64,000 nt of DNA, taken from the NCBI GenBank assembly GCA_014281115.1, contig JACONQ010000004.1:3224001-3288000 (forward strand). The letters are read 5' to 3'. The notes below the pieces were generated by a model that worked only from the letters and a program-made list of their open reading frames with translations, was not told where the DNA came from and did no database searches. Below, one piece after another: positions 46,880 to 58,654 of this stretch. The translations under genes were made by a program, and so were the position numbers. This DNA is from Laburnicola sp. R22_1. Taxonomy: Eukaryota > Ascomycota > Dothideomycetes > Pleosporales > Didymosphaeriaceae. How positions within the stretch are numbered: the stretch's first letter is position 1; each line of letters opens with the position of its first letter.

Positions 46880-48165
46880 TCAATCAGCATCGATGTAAAC
46901 TAGCCAATTTGTTCCTCGGCCGAACCATTTCCTAGCCAACTGTCCCCCGCTCTCTGTAGGCTGGCTGAAGGCTACCTTTGATTTTTCAACAGTCATGCCG
47001 TATAAGAAATCGGACCTAGCCGAGTCTAGCAGCGTCGTCGCGATGCCCCCCTTCCGATGCAAATTCGAGGTCCATATTCGTGAAATGCCCAGGATAGCTT
47101 GCTCCCGCGTGTTCCCGATGCAAATGGACGAGCTGTTGGTGTCAGCAGGGAGATGACCGGTAGTCTCGGACCCGTCATGCTGGTCCAGTATTGGAAATGC
47201 GTCCTGGATTCGTTCCGCCAGACATGCCCCTACACATTTCTGACCCTGGATGTATAGATACGCCTTGAATCTATCACTAGCCGAATTTTCTGCTTTTCTT
47301 CCCCTCGAGTGTTGCGCCTTCTCCTCCTGCGCTGGCGCGCTTCCAGCTGTTGAATTGCGTGTCTGACTCCACAGCGCTTCTTCGGATATGGGAACGGCTC
47401 CTAGCTCGGTATTGACGACTTGCAGCACTTCGCGAGCCTTGTTGCGCAGGACCAATGTGTCCTTTCTGCTGACGACTGCAATAAAGCTTCTCTCCCCTCC
47501 GGACCAGACTTGGTTCTGCCTAAGCCTCTCAAGTAACGTCTTGCTAATATCAACGCCTCCAACGTTCATCGCATGGAACTTCCGATGTAGAGCGGCGTCT
47601 TCAGCTTGTGAGGGGACATACTCCATGCCGCAGACCTTGCACGTCTTGTTTGGATCCACAACCAGATCCAGCTGCATTTGAACCAGTTTCTTCTTCTTTG
47701 GGGCCTGTGGAGGTGCACTCGAGATATTGTGACTTTGTTCCGCCAGGGGCTCCTTCGTAGACAGTTCGCGTTTTGGTTTTCGCTTCACGAAAGAAAACAT
47801 TGGCCTCCGCTTTCGAGTGGGCGGTGTAGAGGCGTGTGATATTGGAGAGGATGGAGGGCTGGAGCGAGACGGTTCGTCTGAGAACGCTGCGGGTTCTTTG
47901 GGACTGGACGGAAGCGTGGAACTACCACGCGTTGACGAAGAGCTCGCTAGATGTGGCACTGGAGTTGAATCATCTGCACCGTTGGTTGCCTCCGTCTCCA
48001 TGGCCGGCTCGACGCGTCTGCGCTTGGTTGATGGCTCTTCGAGCTCGTCATCGTATAACGAGGGCTTGCGCTGTCGGGAGTAGGTCCTGACGATTTTCCT
48101 GTTTCATGTCAGCCAAATAATATACTCAGTCCGCTATGTACTCACTTCACTATCAAAGAAGTCAT
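46880..48165 (-). CDS. ECO1: Cohesin acetyltransferase (sister-chromatid cohesion establishment)
   Basis: ECO1/CTF7 acetylates Smc3 in S phase. Minus-strand exons 48146-48165 (20 nt) and 46880-48098 give 412 aa. The N-terminus contains KKIVRTYSRQRKPSLY, after an intron that splits MTSLIVK. A disordered basic region is followed by a C2H2 finger (CKVCGMEYVPSQAEDAALHRKFHAM, Cys and His spacing as in the family). The acetyltransferase domain ends ILGISRIWTSNLHRKGGIAT, FSQPTESGGQLARKW and TNWLVYIDAD. RxxxHRKGGIA is the acetyl-CoA-binding turn, with a Gly pair conserved. Confidence 0.94.
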
Positions 48166-48924
48166 GCTGGTGCGATAAAATAGAAAGTGCACAAGGTCCA
48201 GGTTACGAGATCGCGACGCGGTTCGCGTGTCTTTCGGACGCTAATCGATAAGTGCACAGACTCGCAACACGCGATGTCATTCACCCACTGTCTCGGCTTC
48301 CAGAAATACCGACTCCGTAAAAGTTTCCCTCTCGCGAATAAATGCGTATATGCTGACCCTGTGCTTCCTGCGTTTAACACGCTACAGCCCGCCCCTAGTC
48401 AGAAGTTCGGAGACAGTATTGCTCATCGTAGGGTAACTCAGTTCACAATGAGTCTCCAGACTGTTCTTGATTTTGTATTGTAGACGTGAATGCAGAGCCG
48501 GGAGTCTCCAGAGCCCCTTTCCAACGTTTTAATGGGTCGATTTGTCCGTTCCAGCTCCAGGGCTTGAGGCGGTTCACGTGCTTCAACCCGCTCCAGGCTC
48601 CAGGCTGGAGGCATGGACAATTTTACTCGAGGGACGCCTCTTATATCATCAGCTCTACCTAAGCAAAAGCGGAAGGTGAAACACCTTCTACACCATGCAT
48701 TTACAGGCCAATCCATTCCCTATCCGTACTCCTAGAGGCTTCGAGTCAATCCTATCTGCTGACAACCCCCGTATGAGTCAACAAAGCTGATAAGTACCTT
48801 ACGCACAATATAAACCCACATCCAACCCTCTCTTTCCAACTTTCCCATAAACCCTTACCCTTTCTCTTGCAAAGAATTCTATTCCTTACCTACGAGCCCA
48901 CGCACACGGCACACCCGCAACACC
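48166..48924. promoter_or_regulatory. Divergent intergenic region between ECO1 and the GNAT gene
   Basis: 759 bp between divergent starts. The last about 130 bp are CT-rich (CCCTTTCTCTTGC) as in many fungal promoters. No gene is recognised. Confidence 0.4.
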
Positions 48925-49765
48925 ATGGCCGCCCAACCCACCCCCGCCCACCCAGCAACCATGGTCGCAGAACTAACCACCGCACCCTCATCCGCCACCA
49001 ACACAGACACACCCCTCCCCGAGCCCCTCTTCCGCACAAAAAGACTCCTAGCCCGCCCCATGTGCCCCCAAGACGCGCCCAGCACGCAGCGCGCTTGCGC
49101 CCCAGCCTCAATCACGAAATACATGTACGCCCCCCGCCCAATCGCCCGACCCCGACCCCCCTCCCACCACCAACCCAAGTCCTAACAAAACCCTGACTCC
49201 ATTGAAGGACCCTCGCCTTCGCGCACCCCTACACGTTAGAACACGCCAAGGCGTGGATAGAAATGAACCGCAGCACTCCAAACGGTACCTTCTCTCACGT
49301 CTAGCCCCGTGTCCCGCAGGATGGAACTCACATTCTTCCCCAGACAAACTCGTACTGACAACGCACTCCGACCCTTACACGGTAATCGGCGGCATCGGCA
49401 TCAAGCCCGGTACCGACGTTCAATCCCACACCGGCGAAGTAGGCTACTGGGTTGCCGAAGAGGCATGGGGCCAAGGGCTGACCACCGAGGCTTTAGAAGG
49501 CTTCATGGAGTGGACTTTCCTAGTGCGGGACGGGGATGGAAGCCCAGAAGTGGAGGGCAAGCCTAAGGAGGTTAGGAAGACGAAGCTGTTCGCAGGGGTG
49601 TTTTCCGGCAATGTGGCGAGCATGAGGTGTCTGGAGAAGTGCGGGTTCAAGGAGGAAGGGGTACAGAAGGGGCAAATAGAGAAGCATGGGGTGGTCAGTG
49701 ATTTGCATCTGTTCGGGCTGACCAAGGGGGACTGGGAGGCGTGGAGGCAAGAGCAGGGGCGGTAG
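48925..49765 (+). CDS. GNAT-family N-acetyltransferase (RimJ/RimL-like)
   Basis: Exons 48925-49124, 49208-49284 and 49320-49765 give 240 aa. After a disordered N-terminus comes LFRTKRLLARPMCPQDA, the usual first strand of RimJ/RimL-type GNATs. It is followed by LAFAHPYTLEHAKAWIEMNR, VIGGIGIKPGTDVQSHTGEV, GYWVAEEAWGQGLTTEALEG (acetyl-CoA-binding motif A) and FSGNVASMRCLEKCGFKEEG (motif B, with the typical N-x-x-S-x-R pattern). These enzymes acetylate protein N-termini or small molecules; the substrate cannot be told. Exon 1 shows an atypically weak link between RTKRLLARP and the rest, so the first intron may be slightly misplaced. Confidence 0.85.
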
Positions 49766-49862
49766 ACGGGCGAAGAAGCTAACGGGAAGGTCTTCATGAT
49801 GTGGAAGAAGAGCGAGCCGTACCGAGCGCTGATATTTGTTCATGTAAAAGTGTATCGTAGAA

Positions 49863-52079
49863 TTATAGCATCTTCAGCTTCTGCATAGTAACGACATCTG
49901 CCCGTTCATAGACTCCCAGCTTCACCAGTGACTTTTTGGCATGCAGTATCAGTTTCTGTCTTCGAGTCCAAAAATCCTGTTCAACCTGTCTCGCAACGTC
50001 CTCGCCTTCAACAATGGCGACAAGCCGACACACCCATATTACCGTCTTTTGCTCCACGAACTGATCTTCAGACAAAGGTCGCGTGATCAGCACGCTCACA
50101 AGTGCCTTGGTAAACAGTGGCCTAATCTCAAGATTATAGAGAAGGAGATATTCATACATGTATCGGATCGAGCGCCAGTTCTGTTGATTGCTCCTCGTTT
50201 GGTCCATTGCGTACTGATGTGCGAACTGGTGAATGAGATCGGCCTGGACGTTCATTGGTAAATCCGCGGGCAGCTCCCGATAGGCGAGTGGCACGACCCG
50301 AGCGTCATTAGCACGATCCAGTATATGTTTGAAGTATCGGCGAGTATGCAGGGTTTTCAATTGTCCGTCAAGGTCTTCTATCCGCGCGCGGAGAGCAAGA
50401 GCCAAACTTTGTAGTTTTTCAAAAGCTTTCAATCTGTAACTGAGGCGTGCGGGGTGATTCTCTCTGCTAAATTGTTCCAGGAGTGTGCGCATATAGTCTT
50501 CGAGAAAAAGAGTGCAGGATAATGTTGAGTCGTTGTTGACCAATCTTTGCAGCAGGTCCGAAACCGAATAGTAGTTTTTGTGTCGGTTTATTATCGGGAT
50601 CGTCAGTTCTATTACGCTATGGTTGGGCAATGACCTTTTCTCCAGGTCTGCAATCAATGTCGCGAGCACTTCGTTAAGAGTTGCTCCACTTTCTTCAAGC
50701 TTCGTCAAGACTGGTGCATATGATTCAATAAAGCCATACACATCTTTCGACGAATCGCCGGTGAACGACTCATGCCCAGCCATAGCGTAAAGTAGGGAAC
50801 TAACAAAGGCATGCACAGGGAACCCATGCTTCCAGAATGTATTCGCGAACGTGGTGAAGGCAAAGTTGGACAGTGGCGCAGGGGTGGGTGTACCAACACC
50901 ATTGCGCCTGTCCAGTTGATAGAGCAGTTCACACCACATATCAAAATAAAGGAGGTTTTCTTGGCTGATGTTGGAACCTGCGTTCGGTCCTTCGGGTCGT
51001 AGAAGCGTGACAGGCATGGCAACGATCCAATCATTAAGTAATGAAGTGGGGATCGAGTCTAGCAAGTCCAGACTAACCTGCATTGGCGTATGCGCCTGGA
51101 CGCAGGAAATGACCCAGTCGCGAAGCCATGCAGGTTGGGGGCCAGGCGCTCTAAAAAACTTGTCCAAAGACTGGGAGAGAGACTGGTCCGCCAATTTGTG
51201 GGCTGCACCACGCAATAGCTCAAGGTCGTCCTCTGAAGGAACTTTGTCATGGTCTGAGGCAACTTTGCTGCTGGGGAGGGCGGAGTCCCAGAGGCCACGA
51301 ATCAGCAGCCGTACTGTTACATCCTGGACCGCAGAAGATGAGGGCGAGCATGTTTGGAGCTGCTTAGCAAGTCGCTTGTAAATATAATGTTCTTCTTTAG
51401 TGCGATACAATTTTCTCTTGCGGTCGGTAGCGGTAGCGAGAATAGTTTCCTCCATCATTTGCAAGAAAGCTAAACCATCGGGCCCGAAGATGTGTGGTAA
51501 AGGTACCGATGGCATGGAGAGACAGTGGAGGATATGTTTTGTCGGCCGTCGGGTATTGCGGAGGTAACGAAACACGAGAAGAGAGAAAGATCCCGCGTCT
51601 GCAATAGTGGGACAGCACTCTTCGTAGATCTTCTTCAAGGAATCTCTGTCAAGTCGCCGCCGGGATGCACCGCCGACTGTTTGCACGAATCTCGAGAAAC
51701 AATGCCTCAACTCTCTTTTCACTTCTGCAGCTTTATGCTCAAGCACTGGCGGCGCCATGTGCTCCGTAGTTTGTCCGTCGGTTGTTGTATTTCCATGGCT
51801 ACTGTCTGCAAGAGGTATGTTGTCTCTATCTGAAAGTGCAACGGATGGCTCGCATGTAGACGTCGAGGCTGAAGGCGGACTTGTAGGACAGGGCACTGGG
51901 GGGTCAAGAACTGCAATAATCAGCTTGTGTGAAGATTAACATTACGCAACGTCTTATGTGTACATACGCAAGTCCAAGCGCTCCGCTGGCTTCAAAGACG
52001 GCGGTTCGTATCTCCAGTTGGGCTCGGCGGGCTGGTGGAAACCGAATAAGGCGGCCAGGCTCAACAGCAGCGGCGGCAT
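49863..52079 (-). CDS. Large helical protein of unknown function
   Basis: Minus-strand exons 51968-52079 and 49863-51910 give 719 aa; the 57-nt intron joins ERLDL to LLDPPVPCPT in frame. The long exon alone has no ATG at its 5' end, which supports the upstream exon and the ATG at 52079 (MPPLLLSLAALFGFHQPAEP). The protein is alpha-helical throughout, with tetratricopeptide- or PPR-like spacing in places (QTRSNQQNWRSIRYMYEYLL), but no motif I can name. No signal peptide is certain: the hydrophobic start is short. I do not recognise the family. Confidence 0.75.
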
Positions 52080-53667
52080 CCTATCCTGAGGGCTCACATT
52101 CGCCTGCAGAGTCATCCTCCTCTTCGCTGCCCGCCTCCGGCCCTCCAATGGCCCCGGCACATTGCTACCATGTCGTCTCTGATGCGGACAGGCGACGCGG
52201 AAAAAGCGAGAAACGGCGGCCGAAAGGAGGTGGTCGGGAACCCAGAGGTGGCCAAGGGGGGTTTCACGCAGCGGTTGCGCTGCTCGTCGGCAGGCAATGA
52301 GCGGGCGTCGCATCAAGCGTGGTGGGCATCGGAGCGTCGTCAGGTCCCAGGTGGCGCTTGCGCTTGCATTCCACAGGCACGTCCCGATTGGGCGATGCGC
52401 TTAGGTAAGCGTGGGTCACGTGCGGCTCGGGACGAACGACCTCTTGGAACGGTGGAACCTCGGGAACGGTGGAGTCTGAAATCTCCACTGTGGTCGGTTC
52501 GCGCTGACAGCCGGGATGCGCGGCACGACCGACGGGCCACGGCGTGGAAAAACGCACGATGCTCCACAGCAGAAGTGAGCGTGCAAACGCAGGAGCGCCG
52601 TCGAGGCGGACTGCTGGACAGCGGCGTCGAGGCTGGGGTGAAACAGCGGCACCGCACGCAACGGGCTCGACGGCCGCCCGACTGGGGCTAGCCGGCTGCA
52701 GCCATTCCCAACTTCGATAAGCCAGGCACAGGGCCGCCCTGGTTGGTCCCCTGCCTGTCGTCCGTCGTGCATACGCGTCGACGCCGCCTTGGCCTCGCTG
52801 GCAAGCGCTGCGTGCCCGGCAGCTCCTCGCAGCGGCCGTATCATGCAATCATGGGACCTGTTTGCGCTGCACAGCAAAATAGAGTAGAGGGCTGGTTGCA
52901 CGTTGGGCGGCGCCAAAACGGCCACGTCGACGGCGACTGGGCGCAATATCTGTACAAGCAGCCATCCCGTGGCGGCACCCCGGCTCGGACTTGCGACTGT
53001 GCGCCACCCTCATTTTACCGCGACCAGGGGCCTCCACGGCTGCCCTTCACTCACGGACTGCTTCGCCCTGCTGGCCGTGACCCGCTCCCGCTCCCAAGTC
53101 AGCACGCCCTCTCCACCAGCACCACGCTCCTTGTTTCCTGCGACCTCACGCTCATTGCCGCTACTACTCCCGTAATCTTGCCCGTCTGCCTCCACTCGCT
53201 TTGCCTGCAGCCTTGCAGCTCCATTCCTTACCCGTCCAGCCCGTACGTGAAAGGGGGCGGTCCGACATTCCAGGGCAGAACCCCAACGCGCTGCGTTTCA
53301 ACCCGCCAGCGGAGGTCATCGTTGAGCGAGTCCTCCACCACCCCAGCCTCGAAGCCTGGAGAACCACCATCTTGCTTCTGCCCGACGCCTACACCACCAC
53401 CGCCCATCGCCACAAGCCCACCCCAGAGCCGCCCGTCCGCGTACCCACCACGCCCCAAACGGCTCCCGAGTCCTCGTGCGTCGACGACGAGAGGCACGCG
53501 GTGCGCCTGAGTGCTATTGTCTAGCCCAAAGGTACAAACGCCTGCGCTGCTCGGTGCCTCACGCCCCAGCGCCGCTGACTTTTGCTAAGCACAGTCCACA
53601 GTCTCGACAACGCACCTCGCTCACCCTCACCCTCGCCACCAATCCATCACCCCATACCCCACACACC
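52080..53667. other. GC-rich intergenic region, promoter and leader of the WSC gene
   Basis: About 1.6 kb with many overlapping open frames on both strands caused by high GC; none has a domain or consistent splice sites. From about 53050 it is CT/CA-rich with pyrimidine tracts, as expected for a strong promoter and 5' UTR. Confidence 0.5.
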
Positions 53668-54607
53668 ATGTTCACCATCAGGCTACTGTCTGCCCTCGCG
53701 GCAACCGCGCTGCTCTCCACGGCCTCGGCCCAGTCGTCGTCGTCAAAGATCGTCTCAATCCCCACGCCGACTGCGACGCTGCCTGCGAGCGCTATGCAGG
53801 AAATCGGATGCTTTGAGACTGGCACTCCTCTCGAGGACCACGGCAAAGGCGATTTCACAACCCCTGGCTCATGTCAACAGATTTGCCTAGGCCTCGACAA
53901 GAATGTGCTAGGTCTTTCCGAGGGTGACCATTGCTGGTGCGGTGACGAATATCCACCAAAGGATGCCCAGGTCGGCAATTCTAGCTGCAGTACCTCCTGT
54001 GGCGGCGATGACAGGATAACTTGTAAGTCGTCTGCCGAGCTTGTCCAACGCAATGGCTAACAGTGGTTCAGGCGGAGGTCCCAAGATGCTGTGGGTCATG
54101 TCGACCGGAAACACGCGCAACCAAATTCCTTTCTTTAAGCCCGAGTCCTCATCCTCGTCGGCAGCTCCAGCCACTACCAAAGCAGGTACCGCGGAAAGTT
54201 CCGCAGCTGCCACCGCCGACAACCCTAGTGCTTCAGCTGAACCTGAGAAAAAGGGACCCAACACAGCAGGCATCGCTGCCGGTGTCGTGGTCGGTGTCGT
54301 GGCCCTTGCTGCTATTATTGGCGGCGTGTTCTTCTACCTACGACGACAGAGGAGGCTCGCAGTTGAGGACGAGTACCGTCGGCAAGCGGCCGTCAACTCC
54401 TTCGTATCAGGAGGCAAGCTGCATACTAGCAACTCGTCCATGACAGATTCTCGCCTGGATCCGGAGTTTATGGCCAGGAGGCAGAGCAATGGCAGCATTG
54501 CTGATAACGAGGACTACTCGAGGAGGATATTGAAGGTACGTGTGCTAGACATGCTGGAATCCGGCCGCGCGGTAGACTGACACCTATACCAGGTAACCAA
54601 TGCATGA
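53668..54607 (+). CDS. WSC-domain single-pass membrane protein, stress-sensor-like
   Basis: Exons 53668-54022, 54072-54535 and 54593-54607 give 277 aa. A signal peptide (MFTIRLLSALAATALLSTAS) precedes one WSC domain with its Cys pattern (EIGCFETGTPLEDHG, CQQICLGLDKNVLGLSEGD, HCWCGDEYPP, CSTSCGGDDRITCGGPKMLW). A Ser/Thr/Ala-rich stalk, a transmembrane helix (GIAAGVVVGVVALAAIIGGV) with a YLRRQRR stop-transfer, and a cytoplasmic tail with DSRLDPEFMARRQSNGSIAD follow. The last exon encodes only VTNA. WSC sensors report cell-wall stress to Rho1/Pkc1. The architecture matches, but the specific role is inferred. Confidence 0.9.
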
Positions 54608-56442
54608 GCAAGCCTCAAAATGACAACCGTGGCCTAGCGACCCTCACATCTTCTTTGCCATTATCTCGCATTGGCCTTCGACGAAATATCCCAACCTACC
54701 TTACTCGAATCCACCTCGCCTAATCCTCCATCCTCTTGTTACGTCCTGCGCACCGTGCGCACCATATGCCTGACGAGAGCAAGATTCGCATTTTAGCATC
54801 CGCGTACTCTGCCGGCGCTGCTAGTACGCCTCTGGCCGAGCTGTTGATTTGGAAGGGCCGGCAAAGATCGGTGGCCTTCCAAATCCTTTTCCTGTGTTAT
54901 ATATTCCTGAATACATGGCGTTCTTAAATGGACTGAATGGGTACCTATTGATCATCTCTGTGGCGCGCGGGCATCTCGGGTTCCCTCCTTTTTGTTTGTC
55001 ATTCCTTGGGCGTGGGAGGGACCATGCAGCCATGAAGCTGCTCTCCATCCTGGTCGCCCCCTCTTGTACTCCCTTGTGCGTCATCTCGAGACCTGCCCTT
55101 TCCTCGTATCCTCGTGTGCTTCGCCTTAATCTCCTCAGGTCAGCCCAGATGTGGTGGTCTTGGTCTCAAGCAAAAGCGGATCTTTTACTCTCTTGTCACA
55201 TAGGCTTTTCTAGCGAATCATGAACATGGGTACCAGAATACTGCACGCATCTTTAAGAGACACCCTCACCATCTACCCTCCACCAGCAGAATTCATCGCA
55301 GCGCCCAACTTCTTCTCGGAGTTTCTGATCCTATTTTGACCGTACTTGACATACTTGGCCATTCACACTGCTTACCAAACCATGGTGATCACACGCACCT
55401 CCATGAAACACAGGCCTTCCATTCCCATCCCAAAACAGCAGGATATCGCATGTTTGAAGGTCGCGAGGCTCTGATTGGCCCCTCGGTCGTCGTACTACAT
55501 ATTCGGGTTGGGAAACGATCCGTCAGGATTTCCCGGTTAAGGCTGGTATACTCCGGGTCGTGAAACAGGTAGGCTAATTATTATGCGGTCGGGTGAGTCG
55601 CACGTAGGTCGGGCGGGGTTGTGCGTTGCAAGGCTGTGCAAGGCTGGCTGGGTCGGGGATTTATTAGTACGGCGGGTACATGGGTGGTTTTTGGTTGGGG
55701 ATGTTGGGGATGGAGAGGGGAGGGGGAGAGGGAGTGTTGTCCCATGGGCAACTGGTTTGGGTGTGTTTGTCTGTGAGGAGTGGGTTGAGATATGTACGTA
55801 GTTCGTTGCGCCTCTTTTACTCGCGCAGAGCAGAGCGTTTTGCAGTTGCTCTCAAGCTGCTTGCCGGGCGGGCATCGTGCATGGCCCTGATGCCGAAGAT
55901 CTCGGTCACGGTGCATCATTGCGGAGTCTTGTTGCGCAGGCAGACAGGCAGCCCTGCAGCAGGTAGAGAGCGGCTTTCCACGTGTTCGAACACGCACCGA
56001 TGGCTAAGGTATCTGCGCGTGCGTGGTACGTACGCGGTAGGCCGGCGCTTCTTTCTTTCGGGACTTTGCATGTGCATGTCCGAGTTCGTTTCCTCCTCGC
56101 GCGTCGGGCATTTGATTCGTCTCACTGCATATACCCACCGTACGGACATAGACGTAGCTCCGGAATTTTTGGTTTGCAAAGTCACGCTGTTTTTCGCTGC
56201 GTTGGCGTGATGGTCGTTTGGAATGGGGGTGGCTTTGCTTTGCTGTCTTCGCTCGCCGTTTTCGTCGTGCGGGGCGGGGCGGGCTTGTAACCTTGTTTGA
56301 GCGGATCGTCATGCTGCGGAGAATAGGGGCATTAATGGCCTGCAGGGGTAGCACATAGACGGTGACGTCGATGGTTTACGCCGGGTTATGGATTGTGCTG
56401 GAGAGGAGGGAACCTAGGACGATTCCAGACGTTGATCTCTTT
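54608..56442. other. Intergenic region of 1.8 kb, no gene recognised
   Basis: Several frames of 70-176 codons on both strands lack domains. The stretch 55670-55760 is strongly G-rich on the plus strand. I see no repeat copy or RNA gene. Confidence 0.45.
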
Positions 56443-57524
56443 TTATAGTAACCGCATCATCGCTTGCTTCATCCGCGGCACGCTTGCCATTATCGTCGGT
56501 ACCACTTGGGCACTTCCCACTACAAGGCCCTCGACCGGCTGCTCCATCTCAGCCAGTTTGTAATTCTGCAAGAAGAACGTCAACGGTATAATAGGTGCCG
56601 CGGCAACGACTGCGCCAATGAGCAGCAGACGCATTGTTTCCTGGTATGCGCGGTGGATTGCGATGCGAGTTGGCGAGCCGGTCGGGTAGGTCGTATAATC
56701 TGAAGACTGAGTGATGTCGCCAGAGATGAGCGTGGCATTGGCGGCTACTTCCGCAGGAAGATGTTGCTGCAGCTTGCTTGGGATGTGTGTGCTCCATATT
56801 GCGCCAGAGATAGCTGATCCTACAGCACCACCGACTTCAAGAGTGAGCCAGACGGTCGTGGCCGTGGCGACTTGTTGATGGCTTGCGCTCGCTTGAACGC
56901 CGAGTTGGACGGGCACGTTGAGAAAGCCTCCGCCAATGCCTATTACAATCTGCGTACCCACAAGGGTGACGGTTGTTGCATCCTCGTTTCGATAATGAAG
57001 CATGATACCCATGCCTAGCAAGTATATGCAGGATCCGAGAGTAACGTAGTACTTGTAGTGCCCCGTGTATTTTATGAGAAGCAAGACAAATATGGACGAT
57101 ACTGTCGAGCTTAATGAGAAGACGCGTGTGATGTTGCCTGGGGTGATGATCGATTTGTTTTGTACGATAAGCAAGTACTAGTAGGAGTATGGGAAGACCG
57201 ACATGTAGAACGCCACTGTTTTCACCCATCAGCTCACGTTGATGTATTAGTGAATCAACTTACTGAAGTAGAAGAAGGCGACCAGCGTCCCCGCGATGAC
57301 GGTTCTGTCCTTGAACAGGTTCGGCGGAAAGAATGCCCTAGGCGCAAACTTTCTACTAGTTTCCCAGAACGGGAAAACGATCAAGGTAAGAGTACCAACA
57401 ACAAGCATAGCAATCATACTTGGGTTTCTCCACTTGCCGTCCGCGTTAGGTGCTAACTAATGTGATATCAGTGTAGCTCTTGCTTCCCATATACAGGTAC
57501 ACTTACAGTGAGCGGCAACATCAG
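56443..57524 (-). pseudogene. Siderophore-type MFS transporter, C-terminal half with a nonsense codon
   Basis: Minus-strand pieces 57507-about 57524, 57264-57456 and 56443-57215 join into the second half of an ARN/MirB-type siderophore transporter: MLPLTLAPNADGKWRNPSMI, RAFFPPNLFKDRTVIAGTLV, AFYMSVFPYSY, VIGIGGGFLNVPVQLGVQAS and GGAVGSAISGAIWSTHIPSK. The codon between SY and YLLIVQNK is TAG (57179-57181), an in-frame stop. The first six membrane helices are absent upstream on the same strand. Splice sites remain normal, so decay is probably recent. Function as a transporter is not possible as drawn. Confidence 0.8.
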
Positions 57525-58654
57525 TCTAACACATCACGAAAGGTTGTTTTCTTATTTGGACCTTTTCATTATTGCACCATACATCGATCCACGCATCTGG
57601 ATATCACTACTCACTCGCCAGTTCAGCGTCCGAATACACGACGCTTGGAAGCCCAGCTATCTCTCCGACCTTGTCAACAAACCAGCCCGCGGTAGGAATA
57701 GAATTGCCCGATTTCATGCGGTGCGATTGGTTTGTTGTCCATTTGCGGTTTCGGCTCCGCTCACCTCTGATCCTGAGTCACCCATTCCACCAGAGTGTAC
57801 GGACTCGAGTTTTCTATTCACTTCAATTTACTGACATGCAACAGCTATTACTGCTATGTTCCAGCTTCTCACCGGCTGGAGGCTAGAGTACTTTGCTTCG
57901 GTTGAGCAAGTCAAGTCAGAAAGGTATGCTAGACGCGACAAAAAGAAGGGTGCAGCCGACGTTATGCTCTGGAGGAAAGACGTTGGAAACATAGTCTCGG
58001 CCTGCATATCCTTTCGCCTAGAGGGCGAAGGGGACATTTGGATGAGCGGAAGGAGTAAGAAATCATGATCGTTCGCGATAACTATGAAGCTGACAGTCCC
58101 GGCTCTAGTCGATGCAACAACAACATCTGTGTTATCTAGCTCAGATGCCACATGTTGTTTCAACATATTCGACAAGCAACATGGCCGCCTGCTCGACACG
58201 TCTATCATGACTGCCATTACCCACCTGCTCGACAAGTCTAGAGAGTCTGCTATTCCCCACCTTGCGCGAGATGACTCTGCGTCCATCGATGCTAGTTCGG
58301 GCGTCCAGCACGAGGTAAAAGGGATCAAACTGCATATCCAAAACCACAAGCATCGCCACAAGTTCGCCGAAGTCGTCGAGGAGCTCACACGCGCTGTGGC
58401 TAATAGCCCTTCCACAGTGGCCGTCAATAGTACGATATTTACCCGGTCGAGATACCTCCCTGCTTCTCCGTTGGCTAGGTGATCGCAACGTGGATCGTAT
58501 TCGTGCCCAAGAAATGTAGAAGAAATGTATCATAATTTGAAACAGTACAATATCGTCAGATCATCGCGCTCGACCAATCTTGAATGCGCAGTATCAGTGT
58601 GGAAAAACCAGGCATGATTCCTCTTCGACTTCCCAGTCTTCCATGTATCATCGT
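57525..58654. other. Unresolved region between the MFS remnant and fluG
   Basis: Frames of 100-200 codons are open on both strands (for example 57828-58427 minus, 58084-58482 plus and 58141-58533 minus) and overlap each other. None shows a recognisable domain and the composition does not favour one. The missing N-terminal half of the MFS transporter was not found here. Confidence 0.4.

Noticed and set aside
52264..52946. Several 100-190-codon frames on both strands upstream of the WSC gene
   Set aside because: The region is GC-rich, which keeps all frames open by chance; none shows a motif.
57828..58533. Overlapping frames on both strands of 130-200 codons next to the MFS remnant
   Set aside because: No frame could be preferred and none resembles a known family; recorded only as an unresolved region.
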